Assembly: GCA_015227615.1 (NCBI GenBank)
Contig: JAALGZ010000052.1
Span: 180,377-244,376, forward strand
Origin: Labyrinthula sp. Ha
Lineage: Eukaryota; Sar; Bigyra; Labyrinthulida; Labyrinthulaceae
DNA length: 64,000 bases
Direction: 5' to 3'
Shown: positions 11,274 to 21,985 of the stretch, one piece after another
How positions within the stretch are numbered: position 1 is the stretch's first letter
Layout of the letters: each line of letters begins with the position of its first letter
Translations under genes and position numbers: made by a program
The notes under the pieces: generated by a model
Seen by the model: the letters and a program-made list of their open reading frames with translations, nothing else
The model's database searches: none
What the model was told of the DNA's origin: nothing

Positions 11274-11915
11274 GTGAATGTTGACCGTCTCACCTCCTAC
11301 AAGCTCAGGTCTATCGAGGAATATGCCCTAATTGCAAGTACAAAGCCCTTGCAATATAGAAAATTGGTAGCAAATGGGGCGGAATACTTTGAAAGAGCGA
11401 GCTTCTCTAGACTAAACTGGTTTACAACAGATATCTCTAAGAATAAAGACAAAAAAAAAGAAAATCAATATTTCAGCAATATATATTCCAACAGGAACAT
11501 GGACAAAGAAGCAGGAAAAGCATTTGATGAAGATAGAATTTTATGTGTTAAAACTAAACTTAACTCTAAAAGCTACTACATCATCAACATCTATGCACCA
11601 CACGCAGGAAAAACAACAAAAGAATACAGCCAGTTTCTAACAAGACTCCAGAAAGCGATCTCACTGAAAAGGAAAAAAGATCTCATGATAATCCTAGGCG
11701 ACTGGAACGCTCAAATACGGAACAACGAAGTGACAAGCAATGGAAACTACGGATACACGACAAGAACGAACAGGAACGGCAAAATACTCCGGGATTTTCT
11801 GAACAAGTACAATCTGGCCATCGTCAACTCATACTTCGCTACTGGTTCAAACAATACAAATGTTTATGTAACATACTATTCAAAGACAAGAACAATCAGA
11901 AACGCTCAGAAATAG
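11274..11915 (+). pseudogene. LINE endonuclease domain (APE/EEP type), fragment
   Basis: The domain starts with VSVNVDRLTSYKLRSIEEYA just upstream of and across 11274 (no ATG is required there). It continues with YYIINIYAPHAGK, then the catalytic-region motif LMIILGDWNAQIRNN, and NGKILRDFLNKYNLAIVNSY. The first-quarter segment that normally carries the metal-binding Glu (QETH-like) is not recognisable. The final SDH box appears only after a frame change near 11915 (EFDHQSVETLV at about 12008-12040). The function in an intact element would be nicking target DNA to prime reverse transcription. Confidence 0.8.
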
Positions 11916-12076
11916 TTTTCATCATAGCGTGTAAAAGCAGCACCCCACTGTTCCGAACAATCCGGATAAAAAGAAAACTAGGAGAGAAGATCCACAATAG
12001 AACAGAGTTTGATCATCAATCAGTTGAAACACTAGTCCCACATAAGTTCAAGAAATACTCCAACCAAAACCCAAGG

Positions 12077-12577
12077 ATGCATCGGAATTACAAAAAGTTC
12101 TTCAAAATAGATGCAAATCGCTGGAAGCTAAACGAAGAAATACGACAAGGCTTTGAGGAAGAATTAGCCAAACTCCCACCACCCAACAACACCGAAAAAC
12201 AACAAAGACTAAAGTTTCAAATATTCAAGTCAACAATAAAGAAAGCCATTGATAACTGCACCCCACTGTTAGCTCATGAAAAACTTTACAGAACATCTTC
12301 AGAAAGAATAGGGAGTTTGTTTGAAATAAGAAGAAGGCTGTGGAAATCTCTAACTGAAAATGAATCTAAAATACTAAAGAAGATGATAAGAAAAAGTACC
12401 TTGAACGACTACAAAAACTGGTTGGACCTCCAAGTAAGAAGAATAGATACAGCTATGGCAAAGAATGATATCCATGAAGCTTTCAAACAAGCAGAAAGGA
12501 TAGTAGGGAAGAAGCGGAAACCTCAACGCACCATTACCATGGAAGACGGAAAATACCTAAACGATAAAAAAGAGTAA
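12077..12577 (+). pseudogene. LINE linker between endonuclease and RT, fragment
   Basis: 166 codons of charged, helix-rich sequence between endonuclease and RT, with features such as NDIHEAFKQAERIVGKKRKPQ followed by an ED-K-YLNDKKE turn just before the RT. This is the usual place and composition of the LINE linker. A stop at 12577 separates it from the RT frame that opens again at about 12620. Confidence 0.7.
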
Positions 12578-12630
12578 AAATATACCAAGAATAACTTGAA
12601 CTCACTCAAAGGAACAGAGAAGGAAACTTC

Positions 12631-13454
12631 ATGGACACTGAACTGGATATTCCCGAAACTAAAGCTGAAGATATCATTATATCTCCCCCGACTTTGGAAG
12701 GACTTGAAGAGACAGTGAGAATACTAAGAAACTATAAAGTACCTGGACCTGATGGAATCACAAACGAAGTTCTAAAGAATAACAAAATGGTGTCGGAATA
12801 CCTGCAACAACTTGCGGAAGAACTATTTCAGGATCCAAGTGGCTTGAACAAAAGCGAACTCATTTCCCTCTCTACTGGAAACAATATATTCTTATGCAAA
12901 AGAGGGAACCACCAACTTTCTTCCAACTATAGGCCGATGTCTTTGCTTAACACTTTTTACAAACTAATCACTAAGATAATAAATAATAGATTAAAGAATA
13001 CCCTGGAAAGAACAGTAGGAAGCTATCGGTTTTGATTTCCAGAAAACATATGAAACAGATAAGGATTTTAACTTCTTTTGAACCGCTGCAAACTCAGTCA
13101 AATAGAGAACATGAAAATACTTTGTCTCTTTATAGACTTTAAAAGAGCTTTCGACTCTTGTAAACACCCTTTCCTTGAACTTAGTTTAAAATAGAGAAAA
13201 GTTCCGGCTAAATTTGTCAATATAATTCTTTACCTGTATTAATATGTTGCACTTCAAGTAAAAACAGGTAAGTATATAAGCGACAGAGTAGAAATAAAAA
13301 AAGGTGTACTACAAGGTAATTTACTAAGTCCCACGTTATTTGTGCTTGCTCTGGAGTCACTGCTTCGGAGGATAATAAAGAAAATAACCTGAACCTTCCA
13401 GAAACAGAATTCTCCTTTCAAAATATTCCTGGATTCACCGACGACCTTTGTATC
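12631..13454 (+). pseudogene. LINE reverse transcriptase core, broken
   Basis: The first frame (to 13035) holds NYKVPGPDGITNEVLKN and SSNYRPMSLLNTFYKLITK, the RT0-RT2 region. After stops and frame changes the order continues correctly: LFIDFKRAFDS at about 13125-13157 (motif A), KKGVLQGNLLSPTLFVLALE at about 13297-13355 (motif B, with N for the usual D/S), and GFTDDLCILSR at about 13432-13465 (motif C). There FTDD stands where FADD is expected, although the catalytic DD pair is kept. Confidence 0.8.
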
Positions 13455-14423
13455 TTGAGCAGAGATAGAAACATCTTGAAACACCTTGTTCAATATGCAG
13501 AAGAACTCTCACAATTGTCTGGCCTAAAGATAAATACACAAAGAACTCAACTCATGGGATTAGTCAGGAGAAGGAAGCTCAAAGATAAGCTTTCGGACAC
13601 TGCAATTTCAGCAACTGGTAAACAAATACATCTGTACCTCTTCTTCCAGAAGCTTCTCGTCGAAAGATGCCCTTGTAGGACAAAAACTCAGTGTTTTGGA
13701 CCGGCAACCGCGTTAGTTCGAAGTAGAAAGGGCACTACAGTAGTTGCTGCAGCTGAACTAAACTTCTTCTACAACAACACCCCAATAGAAGAAGACCTGG
13801 AAACCAACTTTGGAACCATCAAGGGAGTAAAAATCTTTAGATACCTTGGAGTGGATATACCAGCAACAGCTGAAACCCACGTTAACACATTCGCTAGAAT
13901 ACGCGCTGCACAGGAAACTCTCCACAAACTGCAACCAATACTGAGAAACAAAATGCTGACTGTCAGAAGAAAAAAGAACATAGTGAAAACGCTAGTGGTC
14001 TCAAAAGTACAATGTCGCAGCGAGTTCTGGAACCTAGAAAACAAAGATACATCCAAAGCCTTGAACAAACTATCGAGAGATATAAAACGCACCCTCCTCC
14101 AACCTAATCTAACACAACCACTTGAACACATGATGCAGGCCAATATCCTCAAAGCCGGTGATATAAATATCCTAAAAATATTAAGAGAAAAACTAAAGAG
14201 CTGGCTGGAAACATGCACAACTGCAGAAACGGACATAGAACTGGCGGAATCTTCAAGGAAACTCGAAGCATATCTCTTCCCACAAACTCCTATCTCAACT
14301 GAAAACCTGAACGTGCCTCCGGAACATGTAAGAGAAGAGCTAGAACATCATGAAACACGTCCTCCCCTTCACCTGCCACCATCCGGGGAGAGCAGCCAAA
14401 CCCCATCACAAACAACACCTTAG
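13455..14423 (+). pseudogene. LINE post-RT C-terminal region, fragment
   Basis: A frame of about 320 codons carries on from motif C. It includes LSQLSGLKINTQRTQLMGL (the K-[IL]-N-x-x-K-T region after the DD motif) and IFRYLGVDIP (the YLG motif of LINE thumbs), then a long charged helical region. Residues about 50-95 of this frame are out of character and may be a small in-frame insertion. The Pro/Ser/Thr-rich end stops at 14423. Confidence 0.7.
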
Positions 14424-14964
14424 TTCATCACCTGATACAACTCCCACGTGCATCTCAAAAAACTTCGGGCTTCAGTTGCTTCTTGGGTAGATAACTGCAG
14501 GTAGCTCAACTGGATCTCTTCATACATTACGAGTATCTTATATACTATCAACAAAACAACATAAGCAGAAGAGCTTGTGCAGATCATCTCAAATATCTTG
14601 ATAAGTACCTCTTGAACCATTTTTTTACAATTAGAGCTAAATAAGAAGTGCTTCGCTATATCTAAATCCTTTTCATGTTTTCTGGCTTGATTTGTCAGTT
14701 TTAATTCAACTTATTCAAAAACTTGGCAAATTCACTATTTAGGGGTAATAAACTGTCATAGCCGAGTTTAATGGGAAAATATTGTGATAAAACCAATATT
14801 GCTGTGAAGCTGGAGTAATTGATTTAGTTCACATGTAGTGGAAATACGATACGAGAATCTTCCCTAGAGAGCCATGAGCCAATTTTGATTTCTAAGAGAA
14901 GTACAGAGTCGGATTTGCAGATTTAATATCTTACTCCCATCTTTGCTATTCATTCTTACAGATT
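14424..14964. other. LINE 3' margin and intergenic DNA
   Basis: The first ~200 bp still read partly protein-like in plus frames and may be the decayed end of the LINE. The rest shows nothing. Confidence 0.35.
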
Positions 14965-14980
14965 AACTATATTAAAGTGT
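14965..14980 (+). repeat. target-site duplication, 5' copy (SINE 1)
   Basis: AACTATATTAAAGTGT, repeated at 15213-15228 with 15 of 16 positions matching. The pair directly flanks the tRNA-derived element. Confidence 0.85.
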
Positions 14981-15212
14981 CGTCAAGGCCTTATGGGTAA
15001 GGTACTTAGCTTTGAATGATTGACTCCGTGGGGTATGAGTGATTCAAGTTTTCAGTGCCATGGTAAGAAATTGTACGGAGGGGGGGGGGTTGGTTTAGTG
15101 GGTTCAAGTCCCACACGATGCAAGAAAAGACCTTGGGATAGTTATGTCCTCCTTTTAAGACCGAAGGGTTTCCAACCTCCGAGTAGCCCCCCCCCCCCCC
15201 CTTCCAAGAAAA
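14981..15212 (+). mobile_element. tRNA-derived SINE, copy 1 (full-length)
   Basis: A 232-bp element bounded by a 16-bp target duplication. Its first ~85 bp resemble a class II tRNA: GTCAAGG at the 5' end, an A-box-like TTATGGGTAAGG (14991-15002), then a B-box-like GATTCAAGTTT (15041-15051). A second, better B-box GGTTCAAGTCC lies at 15101-15111, flanked by GTGG/CCAC that could pair as a T-stem. A G10 run (15080-15089) and a C15 run (15187-15201) are present. The tail ends in an A-rich stretch. The last ~80 bp recur at 20573-20656. These properties (Pol III boxes, no coding potential, target duplication, dispersed copies) define a SINE; the family is not one I recognise. Confidence 0.8.
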
Positions 15213-15228
15213 AACTATATTAAAGCGT
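15213..15228 (+). repeat. target-site duplication, 3' copy (SINE 1)
   Basis: AACTATATTAAAGCGT, matching 14965-14980 except at one position, directly after the A-rich SINE tail. Confidence 0.85.
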
Positions 15229-15700
15229 GTAGCAGATGTCTCCTTGGCACAATTTATATTCTGAACATAATAATACATATGACTCAATAGATAACATATA
15301 GTTGCCATTCGGCATGCTGGGATACTAATGAAATTATTTACAGATGTACGCCCGCAAAATATTTTGCAACAAAGAAAATGAATCACATTTTCTTCTTAGG
15401 TCCGATAGATTACTACTATTAACATAAAAGAGAACAAATAAAAAATTAAATAAGAGATAAGTTAAGGAAGTAAAGTATAACTTAGCGGTGTCTCTTAGCA
15501 CAGTACTTGGTTCATCTTTTCCCACCAATTTTGAGTTTTCATAGAGACATTATTCTAGAGGCGGGTTATCTTTAAGGAATTCTGCTAGGTTGCCGACAAA
15601 TCCTAGCAATTGTACAGCTTCCTCGTCAAGGAAAACGTTTTTTTTATATAGTATTTTCTAGTTCAGAAATAATAACGCGTGATGCTATGGTAAGTAAATT
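15229..15700. other. intergenic, no gene
   Basis: Nothing I can support. The minus strand may carry further decayed continuation of the RT fragment at 15.8-16.2 kb. Confidence 0.35.
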
Positions 15701-15779
15701 GTAGATGGCGAGTCTCCTTGCACATTGCCTTCATTATACTGGCAAACTTTGAGATACAGTCCACCAATGGCCTTGAATT

Positions 15780-16200
15780 TTGCTATTTTATATATACAAA
15801 TTATTTCTCTAGCTGAATTTTTGGGATATTTTTCTCTAGTGTAGCCACCTTGATAAATTTGCCTGAGATTGAATCAATAGCATTTACAAAGTACGCGGAT
15901 ATTACATTTAATTTCAAGTTCTTATTTATACTCTCAACATGATTTCTTTCAGTACTTCTCTATAGTGAAATATTGATTTTAATCTTCTGAATTCTTAATG
16001 GTATAGTTATATTTTGTTTACAAGTGATTGTAGTTTCCTGTTGATAACCTTTCTCAGAAGTTTGAAAGTTTTGTTGAGGTAGTTATATGACGGTAGTTCC
16101 CATGGTCACATTATTAACTTTTGCCCTAAACATAAAGAAAACGATTCCATTACAGGAATCCTTCTTCATATTTTGGTTCAAAAATTTCTTTTAAAAATAA
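15780..16200 (-). pseudogene. LINE reverse transcriptase remnant (minus strand)
   Basis: Reading the minus strand, HGNYRHITTSTKLSNF and, after a frame change, NKTFKLLRKVINRKLQSLVN (about 16103-16010) match the LINE RT motif that usually reads NYRPI-x-L-x-x-x-YK-x-x-x-K-x-x-NRL. About 70 codons further on, FVNAIDSISGKFIKVA (about 15890-15845) resembles RT motif A, with I for F in the AFDS box. Order, spacing and strand fit one decayed RT. Stops and frame changes are frequent. Confidence 0.5.
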
Positions 16201-19200
16201 TTGGATCTGTTTTTGAGATATTTGTCAGGAACACCCTTGCATTTCAGTTTCTCATTTTACATCCCACCTTATCTTGGTACTTTACATTTCTTAGTGTTCA
16301 TCACAAAGTCTGGTTTCTTCGGAGGTTGGTGATATGTGATCACTATATCTTTCTCAATTATTCATATATTTTTCGGTCCATCGTGTTGTTCATTTCTTAT
16401 GCTGCAGATCGACGTTCTTGTATTTGGGATTTTTTTTTGTGGTGAAACTACGTGCTCACGGAAAAACTTTGCCCTTTCCATAGTCTGCTGTATTTTCATT
16501 TCTTTCATCTAATACTAAACTGTATATTATTTTTCATTTGATAGCATTTTCAATTCTACAGGATTCTATTATGTTGTTGCTCTTGAAATTGAGATATATT
16601 CCAGAGCACAGGACTTATATCCAGTCATGACAATATTTATATTAGTACTACGTTGCGATATTTCTAAAAAACTTTTCTTTCTGTTTAATTTTCATGTATT
16701 TACACATATTTTGATTCTGTTCCATGAGATGAATTGTGTGATTAGAGTTTAATCCTTTGGAGGTACTTGTATCTATCTCCGGGACTATATTCTGGGCCGG
16801 TTCCACGGAAACTTTGGAGAGGCCATGGTGTGAAAGTGAGCCAGGGACCAAGTTTTATATTGGCTTAAACAGTTTTGCATCAGAACGCTCATGGTTCTTT
16901 TATTACAGAGAAAAACATACCCCTAATTATCCTGTTTCAAGGTGCGGACATTCCATAGCCGTGGATGATGGGAGTTTCTACTCTAATGTGATCATTCCGT
17001 TCCTTGTGGTTGATTCTTCTGCTAATGTTTCTACACAGTTTTAACCTCTATACCTATTCAGTTTTTTTTTGTAATAACGAAGTTTAGCTCTGATCCGTTG
17101 TTGGTACTTTTTTGTAAAATTTGGTGTCTATTTCGTGGATCTATATTTGCTATTGCGGAAGGAGGGGCTTCATATACTTAGTTTGTATGGGAGTAATTTT
17201 CGGCCGATATCTTGTGATTGAAATTGCTTCTGTTATGTAAGCAAAGATTGCCTCCGTCATATGTCAGAGTTCCATTAGTTTTATAGTTACCGGCCCTATT
17301 AACAGTTTTTGGTGCCCCTTACTTTTCATTTTTATCGCTTAATATTCTAGCTACTGTAGGAATTTATTGTATATCTATACTTCATATCCAGTTTTTAGGG
17401 AATGGGTGCTGAGCAATGTTTGACTTATTACTTGAATGAAAATTATTAACAATGACCCTATCACTGATTTGGGAGATACATTTTAACATTGATAGAAACT
17501 CTTGGGTTAGAAAAATATTAATATCAGCATAGTTTTCAGTGGTTTATATTAAGAAATACCCCTGTTTTTTCCTAGATAAAATTTTCGTCACTTTCTTTTA
17601 TTCTCTCTAATACCCCACCCCGGCTCTTGGTATAGTAAACCAGTTGGCAAAGATTTTGAGAAGATAAGCTCTCATAAGACACTCAGTTTACTTTGAGCGA
17701 GATCACCTATGTTGATCAAAATAACCAATCTTTTTTCTGTTTGAATAAGACTTGCAAAATATGCGGAGCCATTAGAGTAATTCATAGACTCAGGGACGAG
17801 ATTGGAAGAGTTTAGCTGTAACATTTTCACTTTGACATTAATATACATATAGTAGTTCAGAGTTAACTGGGACATAGTGCCACCCTGAAAGATTACCTAG
17901 GCTCTACAAAATTATTCGGTTTTATGTAAATTATTTCCCACACCCTTCAGCTATGGAATTTAAACCATGTTCCCATTTCACCTCTTGGTCTCGTGGAATA
18001 TCTTGGTGCTTGCTTGCATTCCTTGTAATATTGTCCTAAACATAATTCGTTTATTGACAGAACTTAGTTATATGGTTGGCCCGGTAGATCAGTTTGTTGG
18101 AATTTGTATATTGAAGTGGGAGTTTCCCCCAATCAATCATTTTTGAATCTGCTTGAAACAGAAACACAAATCAAAATATCACCTAGAATCAAGACAAATC
18201 ACGTGAATGGCGGATTGCATCAAAGAACATATGGAAGTTGAAGAAGTTTTGTTCATATTAAAGGGGGTTATATCTCAAACATTTTTGAAACTTTGAAGCC
18301 GCTGCGGTCATTTGAAGTTGATTTTCTAAAGGTAAGGGTAATTTGTGCTAATCATGAGAATAGTGTTGTATGGGATGAGGTTGAGCTAGGGGAGGAGTCA
18401 TTGGCTTTAAACAGTGGTTGGCCTTTATCATTGTGTATCATCCCGTTCCTGGTTATTATTTTTCTATAGTTATGTCTCGAGTATATTTCTTACATGAGTT
18501 GTTTCTAGTTCTCCATTACTTCATACAGATGTAGTCATGAGGGATAAGAATAAGATTACTTGAAGCAAGGCTTATAGTTGCTCTTTGAGAGATGCTTTGG
18601 GGTTAGAAGGGAGACCTCAGAAGATATTCATTGGGTCTTTTATATATCTGAATCATGTATTGGAGGATAGTTACTGAGTATTTCTCATAGTTTTTCTAGC
18701 TCTCAGAATTTTCCATTCATTATTCTAAAGTGTGTGGCTCCTCACTTAAACTTAGGAGTTTGAGTATATGTTGCAGAAGGGGAGTCAACTTTATGTGTCT
18801 GCTATTGTCTTGGTGTTGTATTAATGCAGGAGGAACTCTTCTTGTTTGTGTTTGAAAGTTTCCTGAGCTAGAAAGGGTATCAATTTGGAAATCCATGGCG
18901 AGGTGAGAGAGGATGGCGGGTGGATTCAGCCCATTCAAGGTTTGAGGATATTCAGGTTAAGTTTATTGGTTTGATTTATGAAATATTTTCAGGTAACTGG
19001 TGCTCTGGCCATGATGACGTATCTTCGAACTCTAGGATTTTCATTGCTTCCTCGTTTGTCGCAGCCTAGTTTTTCTTGAAATGAACTGGATTTCATTGAA
19101 TACGTTCTCTTAGCTGCTTTACTTCTTTGTTCAAGACAGTTTTTGCTACAGCAATATATTTCTTTTTCTGTTGCTTGAGAAGTTTCAAAACGATGAAGTT

Positions 19201-19899
19201 TTCCTGTTCCATCCTAAAGCTATTGGTTTGGTTATTTTCAACTATTCCCCGGTACTACTGGAGAGTGATTTAAGTTTGGTAGTTACATTTTTGTTTTAGC
19301 CCCAGCTTCAAATTTTATACAAAGATGGTACAAGAACATTAGCTATTATGAGACTCAATTTGTTTTCTATATAGAAGTAGATGAAAGGGGACTTCTATAT
19401 TTTTGTTTATCTCTCCTGACAAAAAATCAATTTTTGTGTTCCAACACAAGATAAAATATATCATAGCTGTTGGATTTAGCACCAATATAATTATATCTTC
19501 TTGTGGGTCAAATTTTCCCCTTTAACCACATGAAGTTTTCTTCGAGCTTGAACTTTTCTGAATTATCATTTTTTTACATGTTTCACCGCCAAAATTCCGT
19601 ACCGACTCATATTTAGAATACCGTTGCAAAACCTTGAACGTTGACGACACTTTTGGAACCAATCAGTATCAAAGTAAATGTTGCAGTTCCGTAAGAAGCT
19701 TGTCTTAGAATATTATTTGTATACCCATCTCATATCTTGCTCGCAACTTCGAAGCCGGGGTCAGTAAGAAGTATCTTTGTTTCATAAATACTCGTATAAA
19801 GTTCAGAGATATTGTCTATTTTATATTTGGGATGCGAAGTTGGATATGTGTTAATCTTTTCTACATATGTCGGTATTATAGTTAGCAAAAGAAAGATTA
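16201..19899. other. decayed DNA, possibly retroelement-derived, no gene
   Basis: No intact gene. Several minus-strand stretches read as protein-like but broken: 17672-17875, 18720-18938 and about 18990-19205. The last has KEVKQLRERI followed by TNEEAMKILEF, reminiscent of the charged segment before LINE RTs. They could be pieces of one or more minus-strand LINEs related to the remnants on either side, but none can be identified with confidence. Confidence 0.3.
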
Positions 19900-20253
19900 A
19901 TTAAAATATTTATTATTTGTTTCTAGGCTGTAGAGTACGTTCTATTGGATATGTCTTATAATGAAGATGATGTAGAGAATATATATTTATAGCTGGAGAT
20001 AGAGAGTCAATTTGAAGATCTCTGGACAAAAGTTTAACAGGGTTAGAAAATTGTTTTTACCCAGTCGTTGTGGCTGTTGCCAATTCTTATAGATTTTCTG
20101 TTATCATGTTTATCCTTTTAGATACATGATGCTCATAGAGTGAGTGTTGAATAAAATTATGGTCAATGCTATCAAAGGATTTTCTAAATAGAATAAACAA
20201 GATTTTGAGTTTAATAGCATCTTTTATTTATTTTTGATAAGTTTGTGTGACAT

Positions 20254-20436
20254 TTATTTCTTATTAGAAGTTGATCTACTTGCTCTGAATCCAACCTGAT
20301 ATGCTAGAAGCAACTGGATAACTGACTTTAATCTGATGTTAATTAATTTTTTTGAGAGGTTAAAATACATAACATAGAAAAATATTAAGTCAATAGCAGC
20401 TATGGGTATTACCTGGTCATTTCTGCTTGTATACAT
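20254..20436 (-). pseudogene. LINE RT fingers fragment
   Basis: A 60-codon open piece of the minus-strand LINE with the pattern P-I-x(3)-D-L-x(6)-Y...K-L-I-N-I-R-L...Q-V-G-F-R-A-S-R-S-T, which aligns with the RPISLLN-YK-NRL-QAGFR-RST signature of LINE reverse transcriptases. There is no true start; it is part of a longer broken frame. Confidence 0.65.
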
Positions 20437-20560
20437 GGATTATCTTCCCAGAAAAAAGCTTTCCTTAGGATCTTTATAGTATTTAACCTGTTCCAAAGAA
20501 ATTTTCTATAGTTTAGATTGTAACTTCTAGAACTACTTCAGCATGTTTCAGTATTTAATT

Positions 20561-20572
20561 ATATATCGCATC
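20561..20572. repeat. target-site duplication (SINE 2), tail side
   Basis: ATATATCGCATC on the plus strand, repeated as ATATATCACATC at 20657-20668 (11 of 12 match), directly next to the oligo-A tail of the minus-strand SINE. Confidence 0.7.
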
Positions 20573-20656
20573 TTTTTTTGGGCCTACTTGGAGGTTGAAA
20601 ACCCTTCGGTCTTACAAGCAGGACATATGACACAAGCCCTTTCTTGCTTCGTGTGG
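20573..20656 (-). mobile_element. 5'-truncated copy of the same SINE (copy 2)
   Basis: The minus strand matches 15111-15195 closely: CCACACGA-GCAAGAAA, TATGTCCT, TAAGACCGAAGGGTTT, CAACCTCC-AGTAG and then CCC, ending in A7. It starts just after the B-box of copy 1, so it lacks the tRNA-like head. A 12-bp near-perfect target duplication flanks it. It lies inside the minus-strand LINE, so it inserted after that LINE. Confidence 0.75.
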
Positions 20657-20668
20657 ATATATCACATC
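20657..20668. repeat. target-site duplication (SINE 2), head side
   Basis: ATATATCACATC, partner of 20561-20572. Confidence 0.7.
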
Positions 20669-21985
20669 TTTTCAGGTACTCGATCATAGTTTAGGAGTTT
20701 ATTATTGAGTTTGACATTTTAGAAAAGGCAGGCGTGTATCCCTGACATCTCTAAGATCATGTCCAAGAATTGACTGGTGGGAATGGATCCTTTTGTTTCA
20801 AAATATTTGAATTGGTGGAATAGAAGGTTGCTCATCTTTTTCAATGTATTCTCTCAGAATGTCAAGTCCTTGATCTTTGTTAATGATTATTCTAGCCTTT
20901 CTTTGTATTACTCGCGTAATATTTATATATACTACCTTTAGAAGCTTGATAAGCTTGGATGCTCCTCTAGTGCTATGTTTAGGAAATCTTGTTGCATTTC
21001 TGCCACTTCACTTTAAATCCAGGTATTGCAATATTGCTTTGCGCTGTCCCGGGTCTCCTGTATTATAGCTTTCCTATCTTTCAATGTTGTTGCATTCCAG
21101 TAATTACACTTTCTTGTCCAAGGTTTAGCATTATCCGCAGATTTGTATCTTTCTTGCAGGCTTGTGAATGATTGAAGGATGAGTCTCTTCTGCGCCCTAG
21201 GAAATTCTTTGATTAGCTTAAGTTTGTTTTTCTTGTACCCGTACTTAGTTTGTGGGTACTTCAAAAGCTCAACAACGACTAGTTTTACAAATGTAGAGCT
21301 ATCCGTGAAGACAGCAAGATTAGTAGTAGGTTGATCAGCAGGCGAAGGTGTACTGTTGAGGATTGTTGCAGAGAGTTCAAATTAAATAGCGGCATGGCTG
21401 TGTTACTCTTCGCCCAATGACTTTCAGAGTTGTCTAATCTCGGCTTAGATCCGCACACCATAGGAAGATAATTTTTAATTAACAGGTCAAATTGAAATGA
21501 ATTGAACTTAGTTTTTACTTAGAATGTATATTATGAGGTTCTGAGAGCCCTTATTCGCTTTGACTATTGCGTAATCAAAGATAGATAGTTTGTAGTTTCT
21601 TAATAGATTTGCCATTAGATTTCCTAGAACATTAGTTCTGCTAGAACATTCAAGTTTATTTTTCATATCTTACTTTTTTCTAGCTACTTGAGTGCTAAAA
21701 CCACCAATAAAAACTAATGATCTTCCTAACTGATCTGTCAAGTGTTGACAAAAAATTTGACTAAGGTTCAGTTTCTAGCCCCGACTGAGATTTCTAACAG
21801 CTATAAAGAGTGATAGTTGGTCTCTGACCTAGCTTCACAACCAGCCCTAATTTTGTTTCACTAAGTTCGCTGGTTTCAAAAACTCCACTGGCAGTTTTTC
21901 CGTCATGAACGTCGCTACGCCTGCAAACTTCATAATTATTATGAAAAAAAGACTATCTGTCTACTTTTCAGCTGATTTGAATGGT

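Larger units (their letters stand above)
11256..14423 (+). mobile_element. non-LTR retrotransposon (LINE), decayed: endonuclease plus reverse transcriptase
   Basis: A LINE with parts in canonical order: APE-type endonuclease (11256-11915), linker (about 11920-12577), reverse transcriptase (12631-13490) and C-terminal region (to 14423). The open frame is broken by several stops and frame changes, listed with the parts below. Protein-like sequence may run on to about 14620. I see no clear poly(A) tail or flanking duplication, so the ends are soft. Motif style (LGDWNAQI, KVPGPDGI, YRPMSLL) fits the RTE/Jockey/CR1 side of the LINE tree, but the clade is undecided. It is inactive as it stands. Confidence 0.85.
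19900..21985 (-). mobile_element. decayed LINE (endonuclease to RT) on the minus strand
   Basis: Minus-strand frames give LINE parts in order. Endonuclease pieces: MKFAGVATFMTEKLPVEFLK at about 21935, VRDQLSLFIAVRNLS at about 21830, LGRSLVFIGGFSTQV at about 21730 in place of the GDFN box, and ANLLRNYKLSIFDYAIVKAN at about 21610-21550. Then come a linker (21264-21013, ERYKSADNAKPW), RT motif YVMYFNLSKKLINIRL with YQVGFRASRSTSNK (20400-20254), motif A FRKSFDSIDHNFIQHS (about 20190-20140), and a SLSPA box (about 20010). Many stops and frame changes show it is old. The fingers region is split by a SINE copy at 20573-20656. Confidence 0.65.

Noticed and set aside
15101-15111. Possible tRNA gene at the GGTTCAAGTCC motif
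   Set aside because: No acceptor stem or anticodon arm of a functional tRNA can be drawn; the target duplication and the second copy show it is a SINE.
15006-15386. 126-codon minus-strand frame
   Set aside because: It spans the SINE and its poly-C/poly-G runs; the glycine stretch comes from the homopolymer.
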